Below are positions 22,826-34,374 of a DNA stretch of 64,000 nucleotides, piece by piece. Position numbers and translations under genes: made by a program. A model generated the notes under the pieces. That model worked only from the letters and a program-made list of their open reading frames with translations. It was not told the origin of the DNA and made no database searches. This stretch comes from Sclerodactyla briareus (lineage: Eukaryota > Echinodermata > Holothuroidea > Dendrochirotida > Sclerodactylidae). Positions within the stretch are counted from its first letter, which is position 1; every line of letters begins with the position of its first letter. The stretch lies in NCBI GenBank assembly GCA_026419785.1, contig JAODTK010001899.1, positions 62,001 through 126,000 on the forward strand. The letters are read 5' to 3'.

Positions 22826-25800
22826 GCGACACTTCCACCTCATTAGAGGGATTTCTCATTCATAATAGTGGTATTCCACTCCATTAGAGTGATATTCCAC
22901 TTCTTCATTTTCGGAGAAGGGCTGGGTGGGCTACTCCGATGCTACGAGTGGTACCGCCAGAAATGTCAAGGTCGATATTTTTTATATGGGGGTAGACAAG
23001 TAATTGTCACCATCAAACGTTATGGGTTTACTGAGGTAAGAATAATGTAAACCGCAGGATATTTTTATGAGGAAAAATTTTTCGTACGGATTGGGGGATA
23101 CCCCCTCCTCACCCCGAACACGTAAAATTGCATTATAACTTTATAGCGGGGTATCTCCGGCGAGTAACAAACCATAGAGCTCCCGAAATGACTGTAAAAA
23201 TGTAACTACGGCACGTATTTTAATGCAGATTGTAAATTTCATCCTCTGGAACTAAATGGGTGTCTCCAGCCGTCACTGTCTGTCCACTCACAAGGATCTT
23301 AATATTGAGATACCTCACTGGCAACACTACCCTGCTTTCCTTTGAACTTTTCGGTACTCTATGGCCCTTATCCTTATTTCAACATCAGCTCAACAAACTA
23401 CATACAATGACGTATCTGGCTTGTCTCTTCTTCCTCTGTCTCAATTGGACTCCCTGCCTATTCATTTTTCATTAATTCATAGATAGCCTAGATACATGGA
23501 CGTCAACAGGTGAGGGCGGGGGGAACATATGCCTCCCCCCCACTTCAAAAGTGGGGGAAATCATATCGTTTGTGCTACTCCTCCCGCCCCCCCCCCTCCC
23601 CCTCCCCCACATTTTTCCGGACAGTAATAAAAAATATTAGGCACATGCCCGATTTTGTATCACAATTGTTTACGCTGATCGATGGAATAAATCTGAAAAA
23701 TTGTTAAGAACAAATTCTCTTTCATGGTCAATAACTCCGGAAATTGAAAAGGCTGCCCGAAAAAAAAAAAAAAACATACCCCACTATCCACTAGGAGCCA
23801 TACAACGACAACGATTGATGAGCGCCCATAAGAATTTTGGACACCAGCCGCGACAGCGGGTGTGTTCGGTAGTTCACAGTGATAATCATAATTTGATGGT
23901 CGTCTAAACTGATTCAATTTTTGTCTACCAACACAATATCTCGTCGGAATACCAGTGATCATGTGCCGGAAACCCCCAGATGAAGATATGAACCCGACTA
24001 GGGCCAAGTCGAAGTATTACCAATTTTTCATAATCATACGAGTCTTACTTTTAAATCGAAGACCAAAGTGGCATAAATTTCCTAGTGTTTCGCGCGCAAA
24101 ATGGCGTCTTTCTCCATGCGTCGTAAATATGCGATGTAATCGTCGAAATTTTCATTCTGTTCACAATCGAATAATTTCATAGCTTGGGGAAGACCCCCCC
24201 CCCCCAACCTACCGCCACCCACCTCCCCACCCCCACCCCCATTGTTCTGAGATGAACATGCGTGCAAAAATCGTGGACTTTTGGGAAGGAAAAGGCAAAG
24301 TTAAAAAAAATTGCCTGAATTTTTCTGCAGACTTTTCACTAAATGTCTGAAAAAAACCAACTACCCATCCGCGCGTTTGCGAGCCACCAGGCCGTTCGGT
24401 AGACCCCTGGATTCCACGCAAACAAAGCCAGGGTAGAAAAAGGTAATAAACAATCTTGGTGTGAATTCGGTAAATTATCTTATTATGCACAATGACAGAA
24501 CATTTTTGTCTATCTTTTACTCAAATCACACATGTGAGATGGGTGCTATTTAGCCTGGCAATTGCCGTTTCTTTCTCCGTTTCTGTTCTTCTGCTTCTGG
24601 CGATCTGAGGGTGTGGAAATCTAGAATTTTCCTTCATACACTCCGCGCCAACCGATCCTGGCGCTCCGCTTAGATGGTCTTTGCATTCGATGTGTCCCTC
24701 CCCCCCCCCCCCTCCCACCACTTTTCCAAAACGGGGTACAGACGCTCCCGGAAGAATAACTGACAACTTCTTAAGCGCCAGTTAATATAAAAAAAATACA
24801 CTCACGGGCGCCATGTTATCAAACCTAAACTACAGGTAATCGCGAAAGGTATTAATGGAAGTCATTAGTTTTCACTTTGGATTGGAATTGTACAAGGCCT
24901 TTAGTGCCTATCGAACAGCAGCCGGAAGAGAGTTCAAGGGTATGAGGACCACAATAAACTTGCCTCTACTCAGCTCTGTTCTACATCTAGGGACACACAA
25001 CATTTTACATCAGCAAAGAAGTGTTAGACCTGGCAGAGGTGCGACGGGATTGGAATTGGCCTAATGGAGAGGCCATTCACTTGTTTTGCGAGATGGGGCA
25101 GAATAACGTTAGTAAAACTTATTTCAGTATTTCAATTTACCCAAATGCAAACATTTTCAGATATTTGATTGATCATGTGGGAGCATTCCAGGACAATAGC
25201 GAATCAAGAGAAAATCCAAGAACTCTATCTTTGCATATGGCTTGCAAAATACATCCTATGAAAAATCATGCCTGACAACCTCCTTCCGACTTCATACCGG
25301 TTGTCTCAGAAAAGGTCGATGGTAAAATTATTCCAGCACCACATGAGTAATGCAACACAACATAAGCCTACAAGTGTGTTCCCTATGATCCGGCGATAGA
25401 CGTAGTTAGGAGGCGTTGTACAATTTTTCAACATTACGAATAAATCAGCCACAACATACTGACATAAAATGATATTTTCAGACTGTCTCCCCTAGAATAA
25501 GGTTCCATGGTAATCGAGTCAGCACTATATTTATTTGCAGCAGATAGACACTATCCGGCTGCCTTCGCTTCGATTTTTTATCGGGTTAAAAATGTGTTAA
25601 GAGATCACGGTCAATATTCCAGCACTACAGTTCCAAAATGTTGTGTACTGGAACACCTATCCCGTGTTGTGTAGACTTACACATCAATGTGTATGATCAC
25701 ATATTTGTGTTTTTTGTTTTACCAAAACCCTTTTCATCAATGTTTGGTGTATTTATTTACACCCACCCGGGAATAGGTCAAATATTTGCACTACGTGTAA

Positions 25801-27550
25801 AAACACTACGTACAAAATATTTTCCGACTCGTCTCCGCTTTGCTCTATCCGTCCTCAGGGTCTCCCTCGAACACATCAGCGCTATGTTCTCGTGAGCCCG
25901 AGTTGCTAGGCGAGTTTCAGGCAATGAGAGACGTTTCATACATGCACGTATGCAGATGTTTTACAGAGATCTATCCCCTATCATGAAGATACGGTGGTCC
26001 TAATTCCATTGTCAACACCAACGGCACCTAACCTTAGGATCTAGATGTAGACTATAAATGTCATAACGTCCCATCGAACCTATATTTTTGCTATACATGG
26101 CAAAAACATTCGGCAACCATCAAGGAGCACACACTGTCCATACGCCATCGATAGAAATGATGATTGCAATAAGAACGATTCCTGATCCTGATTTTGCTCC
26201 TGAAAAAAATCAGGATGCGAGCGGGTCATACTATAGCGATAAAATTGCCACAATAAAGTTGGTTTATATCCAAATGCGGTGCACAAGAGCTGGCTGCAAG
26301 CGCGTAGCCGAGTCAGGAGGGCAAGATGTTTTTCCTCTACACCCGATTTAGACATTTTTTTTGGGCTATTGGCGTAGGTACCGGGGACTGGGGTGCCAGC
26401 CCCCCTCCCCCCCGCCCCCCACAGAAAAAATTTGTGGAAGTATCTTCCGCCACTCTTTCCAATCCCCATTCCCTCTTGTTCCAATAATTATATTGTAACA
26501 ACATCCCCTCAATGGCCATTTTGGCGCACGTAGTCCTCCCTTCGTCAATTATTTAACTAATAACAAGAGTAATGCTTCCAATCACGTTTTCGCCCTTAGT
26601 TACGTGCCAACGTTTCACCCAGCATCAACTCTGGTTATGAATGTCTATCGAGCCCTGTCAGGGAAGAAAATCGCATGCGACCGATTCTCAAATCAGGATT
26701 TCAGATTAGGATCCAGGATTCGTTTACCATGTTTTTGTGACAGTAAAAAGTAAAAGTATTGAGTTACGCGACGGCAGACCGATTTGTTGTCTGTTTCAGG
26801 ATCAGTATATGAATCGTTATGGGTGAACCTGGCCTTCAGCCCCAATCCGCTCCACCAGCTGCTAGAAACTTCTTATTTCTTCTTACTACTTATTTCTGTG
26901 GCTTAACTCCCGGGGGGTCGCTGGTCTTATGGGGTGTTTAGAGCATCCGTTTTCCGCTGGGTTGTTCAATCAGATGGGGAGAAACGGGTTTTCTCTAAGT
27001 GCAATCCTGCTTGAATAATTCCTAACCGTTGTTATGTGTATGCCCGCTACGTAAGGAGTGAGAAAAGCGACGCCAGTCTACCTTAGACAACTGACAAAAA
27101 CGCAAACATTAAAGAAATGTACTCCCCATAAAAGTTGTAGCCAATTTCACAACACTTGATCGGACCGAGCATTCTGGACTCATCGTGTTAAAAGATTTTA
27201 GACTTCGATCGCCTTTGAGATGATATTACCTTTTACCTGACTCCAAAACAATAAAAACCAGTACTTATCATGGGGAACGCAACATGCCCTAAGTGTGGCT
27301 TTATCCTTTGTGGGGTTCTGAGCTTATTGTGTTAACATGCCCAGGCGGTCACCGTACACACACATGCACATATACACACTGTTCATAACTGATTAGGTAA
27401 CAAAAGCATCGTTTGACATTCAATACGAATATAAAGATATGTCATTCCGCTAGTCTTTTTCATGTGCGATGTTGCAACAGGCTTTGAACTGGACTTCGCT
27501 TCTGTGTCGGCGTGGATCTACGCAAACAGTGCGCAATGTGTCATGTTTGA
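22826..27550. other. Unassigned region, G/C tracts and A run
   Basis: No gene recognised. Homopolymer tracts include C runs near 23588, 24196-24206 and 24700-24712, a mixed C/G tract near 26400, and an A run at 23760-23774. The sequence near 23530 can fold as CCCCCACTT-loop-AAGTGGGGG. The 24855-25275 segment stays open in two plus-strand frames of 69 and 84 codons with moderately protein-like composition, but I recognise no family. The 134-codon minus-strand frame at 26080-26484 is Gly-rich because of the C tract. Confidence 0.45.
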
Positions 27551-27553
27551 TCT

Positions 27554-28594
27554 CTACCGTATCCAGTGGTTGCTCCCACAAACGAACAAAAGGAACAAAA
27601 CGTGTGGCAAGAGCTGTTTCCTGAAGACCACTGGTAAGGCAAAGGACTGAAGGGGTGATAACCGACGAAAATCCTTGTAGAAAGCAATTTCACATTCCGG
27701 AAGGTTTCTCGTCCTTCCTTCTCCATGTCAATTGCTGAGTTCTCTTCCTCAAACAACGACCATAATGTTGTAACATGTACGGGAACCAGCAGAATCGTGA
27801 ATGTTACTACCAGTAGAGTACGATGATGGCGAGACGCCTTCGAGATGGTATTCTCGTTAACCGACGTGGAACCGAGGACCTGCCCGCATATTGTATCTTG
27901 ACCGCGGAAAGTCTACACGCCATCGCACCATACATTATTGATATAGCCAAGATAGGCAATAGAAACAACACGAGGAACTGGAACGCAAGCGAATATTTTA
28001 AAAAACGTCGCCGACCTCCTGATGATGGTAATTCAATTGTTCGCGCCTTTCACAGTCTAACGGATGGAACTCTTCGCACTTTGTGATTGGAAGGTTTCCA
28101 GGGGAAATCTAAACTATCCAATTGCGCACATCGAGTACTGTGAGGAAATTTACATCCGACGCCTTCCGGGGATGTCGTTGCAAAGGGAAGACCACAGCGC
28201 GGAACCGGAGGACACTGAGAGCGATCATAGAGAGATAGACGTCTTGGGAGGTGTAGTTGACGGAGGTGGAAATTTGACAGAAAACCATACCAAGCGGACG
28301 GAAATTATACATTATCTGGTGGATATAGATCGGATGAAAAAAGACACATAGATGAGGTCTCCATAACGAGGTTGATAATGAAGGCGTTGTTTATGTCACG
28401 GAGACTCTTCACTCGAAGGAAGAGAAAAATGAGACTCCCATTGCCGATGATGCCAATACAAAGAGTATCCACTAATCCGTAGATACAAAGTTGATCATTC
28501 AGTTCAAAGTTTTCCTCTACGTAATAAGACATACTGAATCATAGTCTGAGTCTGACGGACTATATTCGTTGTCTTCTGTACTGTTCACAGCCAT
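27554..28594 (-). pseudogene. Class A (rhodopsin-like) GPCR, frameshifted, single exon
   Basis: This is the only probable host gene. The minus strand gives a seven-helix receptor in pieces. The start is probably the ATG at 28594, giving an N-terminus with an Asn-Ser-Thr glycosylation site and acidic residues, then a frame change before the next ATG at 28532. TM1 has 'GIIGNGSLIFLF' (Asn 1.50 near 28440). TM2 is out of frame ('GDLIYVSFF'). TM3 has 'GMVFCQIS' with the conserved Cys near 28278 and ends in 'IALSVLRFRAVVFPL', where Leu replaces the Asp of the DRY motif (28208-28210). TM4 is degenerate. TM5 has 'FLLPILAISIMYGAM' (about 27915-27975), TM6 'TFTILLVPVHVTTLW' (about 27757-27805), TM7 'SFALPVVFRKQLL', with a stop at 27554. 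The look is of a peptide receptor. Ligand and subfamily are unknown. At least four frame changes mean a pseudogene or an error-laden assembly of a real intronless gene. Confidence 0.78.
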
Positions 28595-28970
28595 GTTTAT
28601 TTGCTATACAGCAGCATCGATCCGACTTCTAGGTTCCAGAGTCCTTCCTGCAAATCCAGGATGACGCTTACTGAACTCCTCTTCACCACAAATGGTAGAT
28701 TAATGGAAACGAACACCTTCGTTTTGCTGTCTTACTCTGTTAGTTGTTCACCAGGGTTCACTATGCTAGGGAGGAAATTGACAATAATGCGCAGGCCTGA
28801 GGCGTCAACAGACTGAGGTGGCATATATCGCCATATTAGAACTCTTCCACGCTGAAAGGTCTACCAACCGATCTTCAGTTCAACATTACCGTTCCCCTGG
28901 TGAGCAATCCTGATGATTCCGATCTACAAACATTGAAAAAAAAGGAAAAATATTCATTCTACATTCATAC
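28595..28970. other. Upstream flank of the GPCR, nothing recognised
   Basis: Would hold the promoter and 5' UTR of the minus-strand GPCR if that gene is real. I see no convincing core promoter element. Confidence 0.4.
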
Positions 28971-29014
28971 ATATATAATATATTATATATATATATATAT
29001 AGATATATATATAT

Positions 29015-29062
<48 letters not shown>

Positions 29063-29140
29063 TATCTAATTATTAAAATCTATAAGCGAGAATTATCCAA
29101 AGGTACCTTTTCCCAATAGCGGTTGCATATATTATATATA

Positions 29141-29215
<75 letters not shown>

Positions 29216-29255
29216 ATATATATATATATATTATATATATATATATATATATATT
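28971..29255. repeat. TA microsatellite in two blocks
   Basis: Nearly pure TA dinucleotide runs at about 28971-29078 and 29130-29254, separated by about 50 bp of unique sequence around 29080-29128. TAATA interruptions occur at intervals. The self-complementary sequence could extrude cruciforms and is prone to slippage. Ile/Tyr-rich open frames here are translations of the repeat. Confidence 0.95.
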
Positions 29256-30800
29256 TGGGGGGGTATTTGTCTGCTGTGGTCGATGGTGGAAAGGCACTAT
29301 CACAGCTGTTCAAGACTACGTCAAGGACAGTGTGGTTTGTGCTTCAAAAGTACATACGCTTGTTGAAATGTGTGAAAAAACAACAACATTCATTCAGGCA
29401 CAGTAGATGAACGCTCCTCTAATGGGGCAGAAGGTCTGGGATGAAGGATCAAGAGATTGGACTTCAGATAGTCTAATAGTGTTCCCGAGATTCAGGAGAT
29501 CCATAGAGTTGGGAACAACTCAACCAATAGGTCAAAGAGATTCGATAAGACCCCTATAAATAAATCATTCGATGTCCTCCATCATATTCAACCAATCATG
29601 CCAAATTGTATAAGCATTGTGATTCGAGTTTACTCAGTCACAATTTCCGAAGTAACGCCCACCGCCATGGAGGATAGCATTGTGTAACACATTCGTGAAT
29701 CGCTCTAAAACCACAATAATCCCCACGGGGACAATTTTTCATTCCTGTCGGGGGTCCGATAGCAATATGTCTCTAAAGAGTTATCATATTCCTACCTGAT
29801 GACAATGACTGAACTCAGACACAGACAGTCCGGTGATCCCCAAACAAGTCACAAGGCAGATAATCGCTCAGATCATATGTCGAAGCGCAATCTCATATTC
29901 CATTGTGATAATAGCAATGTTAGCTTTTGGGGAATTTATGTGAAGTGACGCAATTGGAGGGTCATTCAGTTTTATGGCAAAGTTAATTGGCCTATTATTC
30001 ACATGGAATTCAATGAACTTAGTATTCGTGAGCACTTTCATACAACTATATTTTATGCTTCTACGGCCTTGTCATATGAAGAAAAAATATAACCCAGGCT
30101 CTGGTTTTTGCTGCCCCCATATCGTTTCGAAATATATTAAAAAACACGTAATGGATTGGAAGAAGGATTATTGGACTTGGAAGCCTAAATTACAGAGGAG
30201 AGTTTCAAAACAGTTCGTAACAAAGAATCATCCTCTACTTGGTATTGAATGATGAAATTGTCAGATTTATTTCCATAGCTAGACTACTCGCTGCGTTCGT
30301 CACAGGCAGCTAGATCTTCTCATCTGTGATTGGCGACCCATGGAAGCCTCTATCGTTCTAATCGTGCACATTCGACACATTCATAACTCGTTAGAACACA
30401 ACATTCAAGTGGATTAAGGCTTTTTGCAATGGAATGGGCCACAGGATGGAAATCCATGAGTGACCAGCGTGACAAGCGTTTAAAAATCCGGTCGTTTGAA
30501 ATCAGCCCAGCAGGAAGCTTCAAATTCCATCAGCAATACACAGATTCATTTTCAGTCAAATATATCGACAAAAACGAACCTTTCGGAAAACCATTATTAA
30601 CCCACATAGGCCCTAAATTTAAGACGGCGTCGGAATAACATATTAGATTAATATTTTCATATTTGTTTTTTTGGCTTCAAATAAACTGCAGAATTGCAAA
30701 TATCCTTTTCAATTATTCAACCTCAACAAATCACGTTTGATTTCCCCGATGCTCGTTCACAGTTGTCATCTACCTGATGGTAGTACCTTCGATGTGTTCC
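29256..30800. other. Unassigned region
   Basis: A G run borders the microsatellite at about 29257. Open frames are 92 codons or less (29974-30252; 30429-30638). The second has a Lys/Phe-rich, protein-like composition but no motif I recognise. Confidence 0.45.
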
Positions 30801-30804
30801 AAAA

Positions 30805-31145
30805 TTTCAGGTCAGGGTCATTGGAAGAATGCATTTAGGCAATTCTGTTCATATTGTAAAATCACATGCCATTGCAAGTTGAGCAAAGTTGGACACAATG
30901 TTCACCGAACCATCAATTACTTGAAAGTCAAGGTCAGAGGTCCTTAAAGAGCACAATAAGCAATTTTGTTCAAAATTATACAATCAAGTGCAAATTGCAT
31001 CCATTCCCCATTTTGGTCTTTTCGGCTCCAAATTGTTCCTCTTAGGCGGTTGTCTGGTAAAACAACCGCACAATGTTCAATGACTTCTGGTGCCCTCCGT
31101 GACCTCGTAAATGCAAGGTCAAAGGTCCTCAAATGGGCTTACAAC
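30805..31145 (+). repeat. AGGTCA-rich diverged repeats
   Basis: Three diverged copies of a segment headed by an AGGTCA pair start near 30810, 30932 and 31115. The first two share a following 'GCAATT.TGTTCA..ATT' block and a 'CAAGTTG/CAAATTG' block. AGGTCAGAGGTCC and AGGTCAAAGGTCC are one-base-spaced direct repeats of the nuclear-receptor half-site. Spacing between copies is irregular, so I call this a decayed repeat rather than an array. Confidence 0.5.
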
Positions 31146-31158
31146 CTTTGTGTGGAAA

Positions 31159-31330
31159 CCAGGGGCGGATGCAGGATTTTTGAAGGAGAGAGGTTCAAAA
31201 AAACCCGATAGAGTATCTAATGCGCGCCACCATCGGTTTGAAGTTTTGTTTTAAAAAAAACCCCCAAATTGGCAGAAAACGGCACTTCCCGAGCCTTTTG
31301 ACGCTGTATCCGAATCATCTACACATTGGA
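31159..31330 (+). mobile_element. hAT-like miniature element (copy c), left end
   Basis: Begins with CCAGGGGCGGATGCAGG, the left terminus whose complement closes the copies at 14394 and 62385. It contains the hairpin region at 31222-31240 (GCGCGCCACCATCGG, right arm decayed) and the 'GGCAGAAAACGGCACTTCCCG' block at about 31270-31290. The right end was not found. Confidence 0.6.
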
Positions 31331-31570
31331 GTGATATGTCCCATTATGTTCATCTCCAACAAAAATTCCTCTCGGAATTCCTTTCCTACTTCTTCCGGTA
31401 AAGGATGCTCCGGAGACATCTTCTCCACCCTAGTAGTGTCGAAATTGACAAAAATAATTTCAGAAGCTAGTCATTAGTAAGCACTGATAACACACTTGGA
31501 ATTGCGCCTTTCTCCATGACGTTAGAAGTGATTACTTTGTTTAGGCAGTGTCAATCCCACCCAGGATCCT
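31331..31570. other. Unassigned spacer
   Basis: Short stretch between the miniature element and the RTE composite; nothing recognised. Confidence 0.4.
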
Positions 31571-31589
31571 ACAGTACGAGGTGGAGAAC

Positions 31590-31665
31590 GGATAAGCCCA
31601 GTAAGGTGCCGTGCTGGTAACCGAAGGAATTGCGAGTTCGAATCACGTCGAGCTAGACGGTGTTC
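31590..31665 (+). promoter_or_regulatory. tRNA-like head with pol III boxes (RTE copy 2)
   Basis: AAGCCCAGTAAG resembles an A box with one mismatch. It is followed by 'GTGCTGGTAACCGAAGG' like an anticodon arm and GTTCGAATC, a perfect B box, at about 31634-31642. Position and order match the head of copy 1. The sequence after it, with 'TACTACTTCTCATTACCCAG', is also shared. Confidence 0.6.
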
Positions 31666-32749
31666 CTTTGCACTCTTGAGTATGGTGCTATACATTCTAC
31701 TACTTCTCATTACCCAGGTACCATTCAGCAAGAACCCGACGAAGTAAGTAGACCCGGTATGGGTGCGGACTTTAGGCAGCACTGACCCGACTTGTGGGTC
31801 TCGCTAGTTGCACCAATAACCAGGGGTGATGTATGTAGAGCGCATTGATACGTAGGCTCTAATATGAAGCCACCTTCCGGCTCTTTCCTTTCTCCATTGC
31901 CTTGATCAGCCGCTGCAAACCGGTGGCAAAAACTTAGAGATGTTATACTTATTCACTTTAGGGTCGGGGAATACTTCGTTCCGCTGGAAGCTCTAGAAAA
32001 TGAAATACCACTTCAGTATTTCTGTGTTGTTTATGATACTATGGTAATGCGAAACGCTCCGTTTAGATCCTCTATACATATTTATAGTTCATCAGAACCC
32101 TTCAACACACCTTTTAATGACAGGATAGGCCTCGGTGTCTGCAATAATCTACATTTGCCGGAATTACTACCGCATGAATTGTGCTAGAAGTGGCGGTAGT
32201 GGTTGGGTTAGTAGTGAGGGTAGGTAGTATGTACGTAGTAGTACCAGGATAGTAGTTCCACTTCGAAAATTCAAGATTTCCTGAAATCGGCTCGTTATTT
32301 CCTGGAATTTAGGATAGCACTCTCGATTACTGCCTCAGCATCTGCCTCTCGCATACAACCGCCGGAAACGGAGGGGGATCCTACCCCTAGAAGCCATCTA
32401 CATCCCCATTATTGGTAGAATACATGGTTGATTTAAGAAGCTTCTGGGACCCAAAGTTGCATCGACCTGGTTGTGCTTTCTGCAAAAACGTAGAAATATT
32501 ATTTGTTACATCGGGCGATTGAGCTACATCATCATTGGTGCTCTAGTTTGATCCGGCAGATGAAGTGGTCATGGTTTTCTATTTTTGTCCAAAATTTAAA
32601 CCCCCCGAACTAAAGCAAAAGAAGGGTTCCTGTACTCCCTATTAAAAAGCTATATGCACCAAAATTTTCAACTTGTTCGAGGAGAATAGAAGAAAGGAAA
32701 AATCGCCGGGACAGATCAAGTTGAATTCTATGAGGAGAATAAGCTTCGC

Positions 32750-34372
32750 AGATAAAGAATATCATGTTCCAGCAGAACCCGATGAGACTATATACGCGGA
32801 AGATGCTGGGTGATAGGTGTAGGAACCAGATTGACTACATCAAGGCTTTGATCGTTTCAGGAACTGCTTCAAGAATGTGCGAACATACCCTGGTGAAGAT
32901 GTGGGCAGATCACAGTTCGCTCTACCAAATGTAGATAGAGAGAATGTGGGACATAATGAGAAACAGTATCAAGCATGCCACACAAAACCGATTCTCCCAA
33001 TCAGGAGAGAGTCAAATACCTGACTGACAGGTAAAGAACACCTGCAGTGGCACAACAACATCACGAGATGGAAGGATACTGATCGAGGAAGAACGGATGA
33101 ACAAGAGATGGTTGGAATATATCGGTGAATTGTATGATGGCATTGATCGGACTGAGAGGACCCCTATTAGAGAGATGGATAAACCGGAAAACACTCATCA
33201 GAGAGGTGGAAGAGCGTCAGAGAACAAAAGAATGGTGAAGTACCTGGATGTGATGGAAGCAGAGCAGAAAGAATGAAAGTTCTAGATGCAAAGGCTCTGG
33301 AAAATTATAACATCACTCATTCCCAAATAATCCAGTCTAGCGAGATCCCGAAAGACGCACTCACAGTTCCTCACAATCCCAAGAAGTGTAACGCTACTGA
33401 GTGTGCAGATCATCGAACAATAAACCTGATGAGCCACATTACCAAACCAATGTCAGGCATCATCATACAGGGGAATGGCAGGACTATTGAGCAGGATATT
33501 GATGACACGTACCCAGTCGGAATGGGCCCCGGGCGGTCTCTTCGACCCTCGTATCATCCTCGATGAGTACTAATTGGAAGTTGGCAAGGATGTCTGTCAT
33601 CCGCTCCATAGTTTATGAGAAAGCTCTCGATAGGTATACCGCAGTGGCATGATGCCGAAAACACTCACACTAATACTCTATCTGGAACCACTAGCATCAG
33701 TACAAATTTACGGTGACAAATCAGATACATCTCCAATCCAAAGTTCAGAAGAGTTAGCATCGGTGGACAAAATTTCATATCTAGGGTATGCAGATAACAC
33801 CACCGCAATCTGGCAGAAATTGAGGTACAGTTGCAAAAAATAGTGAAGGACCGATTACAATACAAAACAAAAAGTCATGGTATGCTCACGCCGTTCAAAG
33901 AAAACAAAGGAGCTGAACGTCATTGTAGACGGGAAACAATCGCGCAGGTGGAAGATTAGGATATATGGGTCACAGATATAACTGACGACAGGCGGTGTAA
34001 CAGCGAGGGGAAAGTAGTGAGTTTTAAACAGTAGAGACAGAAGCTAATATATGAAGGAAACTTATAGTTACTCCCATGCTATCAACTCTTTACGTATCCT
34101 AGACTTGGAAATTACGAAGGATAAACCGACAAATTGAAGCATTCGCGATGTGGAATTTAGAGGAAGATGCTCAGAAGATAAAAAGCAGTCCATGGCCATA
34201 TTCTCAGATCACTTTGGCCTTCCATGAACAACGCCTTCAAAGGAAGTATATGGAGGAGGAAAAGCCAAGAAACACATGGTAGGAGGCAGTCGTCAAGAAC
34301 TGGACAAAAATATAGAATCAAGGCCCACCATGACATCCAGCCCACGCGAGACAAGGAACCATATAGTAGTTA
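32750..34372 (+). pseudogene. RTE-type reverse transcriptase, frameshifted (copy 2)
   Basis: Blocks on the plus strand: endonuclease tail around 32800-32940; 'EYIGELYDGI' (about 33115-33145); an 'ATECADHRTINLMSHITKP' block (33390-33450); an 'EQDIDDTYPVGMGP' block (about 33485-33530); and the catalytic box, which reads 'GYADNTTAI' (YADN at 33787-33798), so the second aspartate is replaced by asparagine. The C-terminal part with 'KQIEAFAMW'-type sequence lies near 34130-34155. Frames change several times. Copy 1 keeps the aspartate pair but has a base shift in the same box, so neither copy is functional as read. Confidence 0.75.
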
Positions 34373-34374
34373 GG

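Larger units (their letters stand above)
31575..34372 (+). mobile_element. RTE-type LINE composite, copy 2
   Basis: Plus-strand counterpart of the element at 8.95-11.8 kb, so the two form a widely spaced inverted pair. It has the same tRNA-like head, the same roughly 0.8-1 kb leader (compare 31840-31970 with 11465-11600, and 32340-32400 with 11041-11110 reversed), the same endonuclease remnant, RT and C-terminus. Homology appears to stop near 34372, while copy 1 stops near 8985. The order of parts and the missing endonuclease are identical in the two copies, which argues that the truncated composite itself was copied. Confidence 0.75.

Noticed and set aside
24855..25275. Two overlapping plus-strand frames with protein-like composition
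   Set aside because: Read for LINE, transposase and host motifs; none found. Left as unassigned.
29080..29313. Ile/Tyr-rich frames here and at 41301-41507 and 43238-43468
   Set aside because: Pure translations of TA microsatellites.
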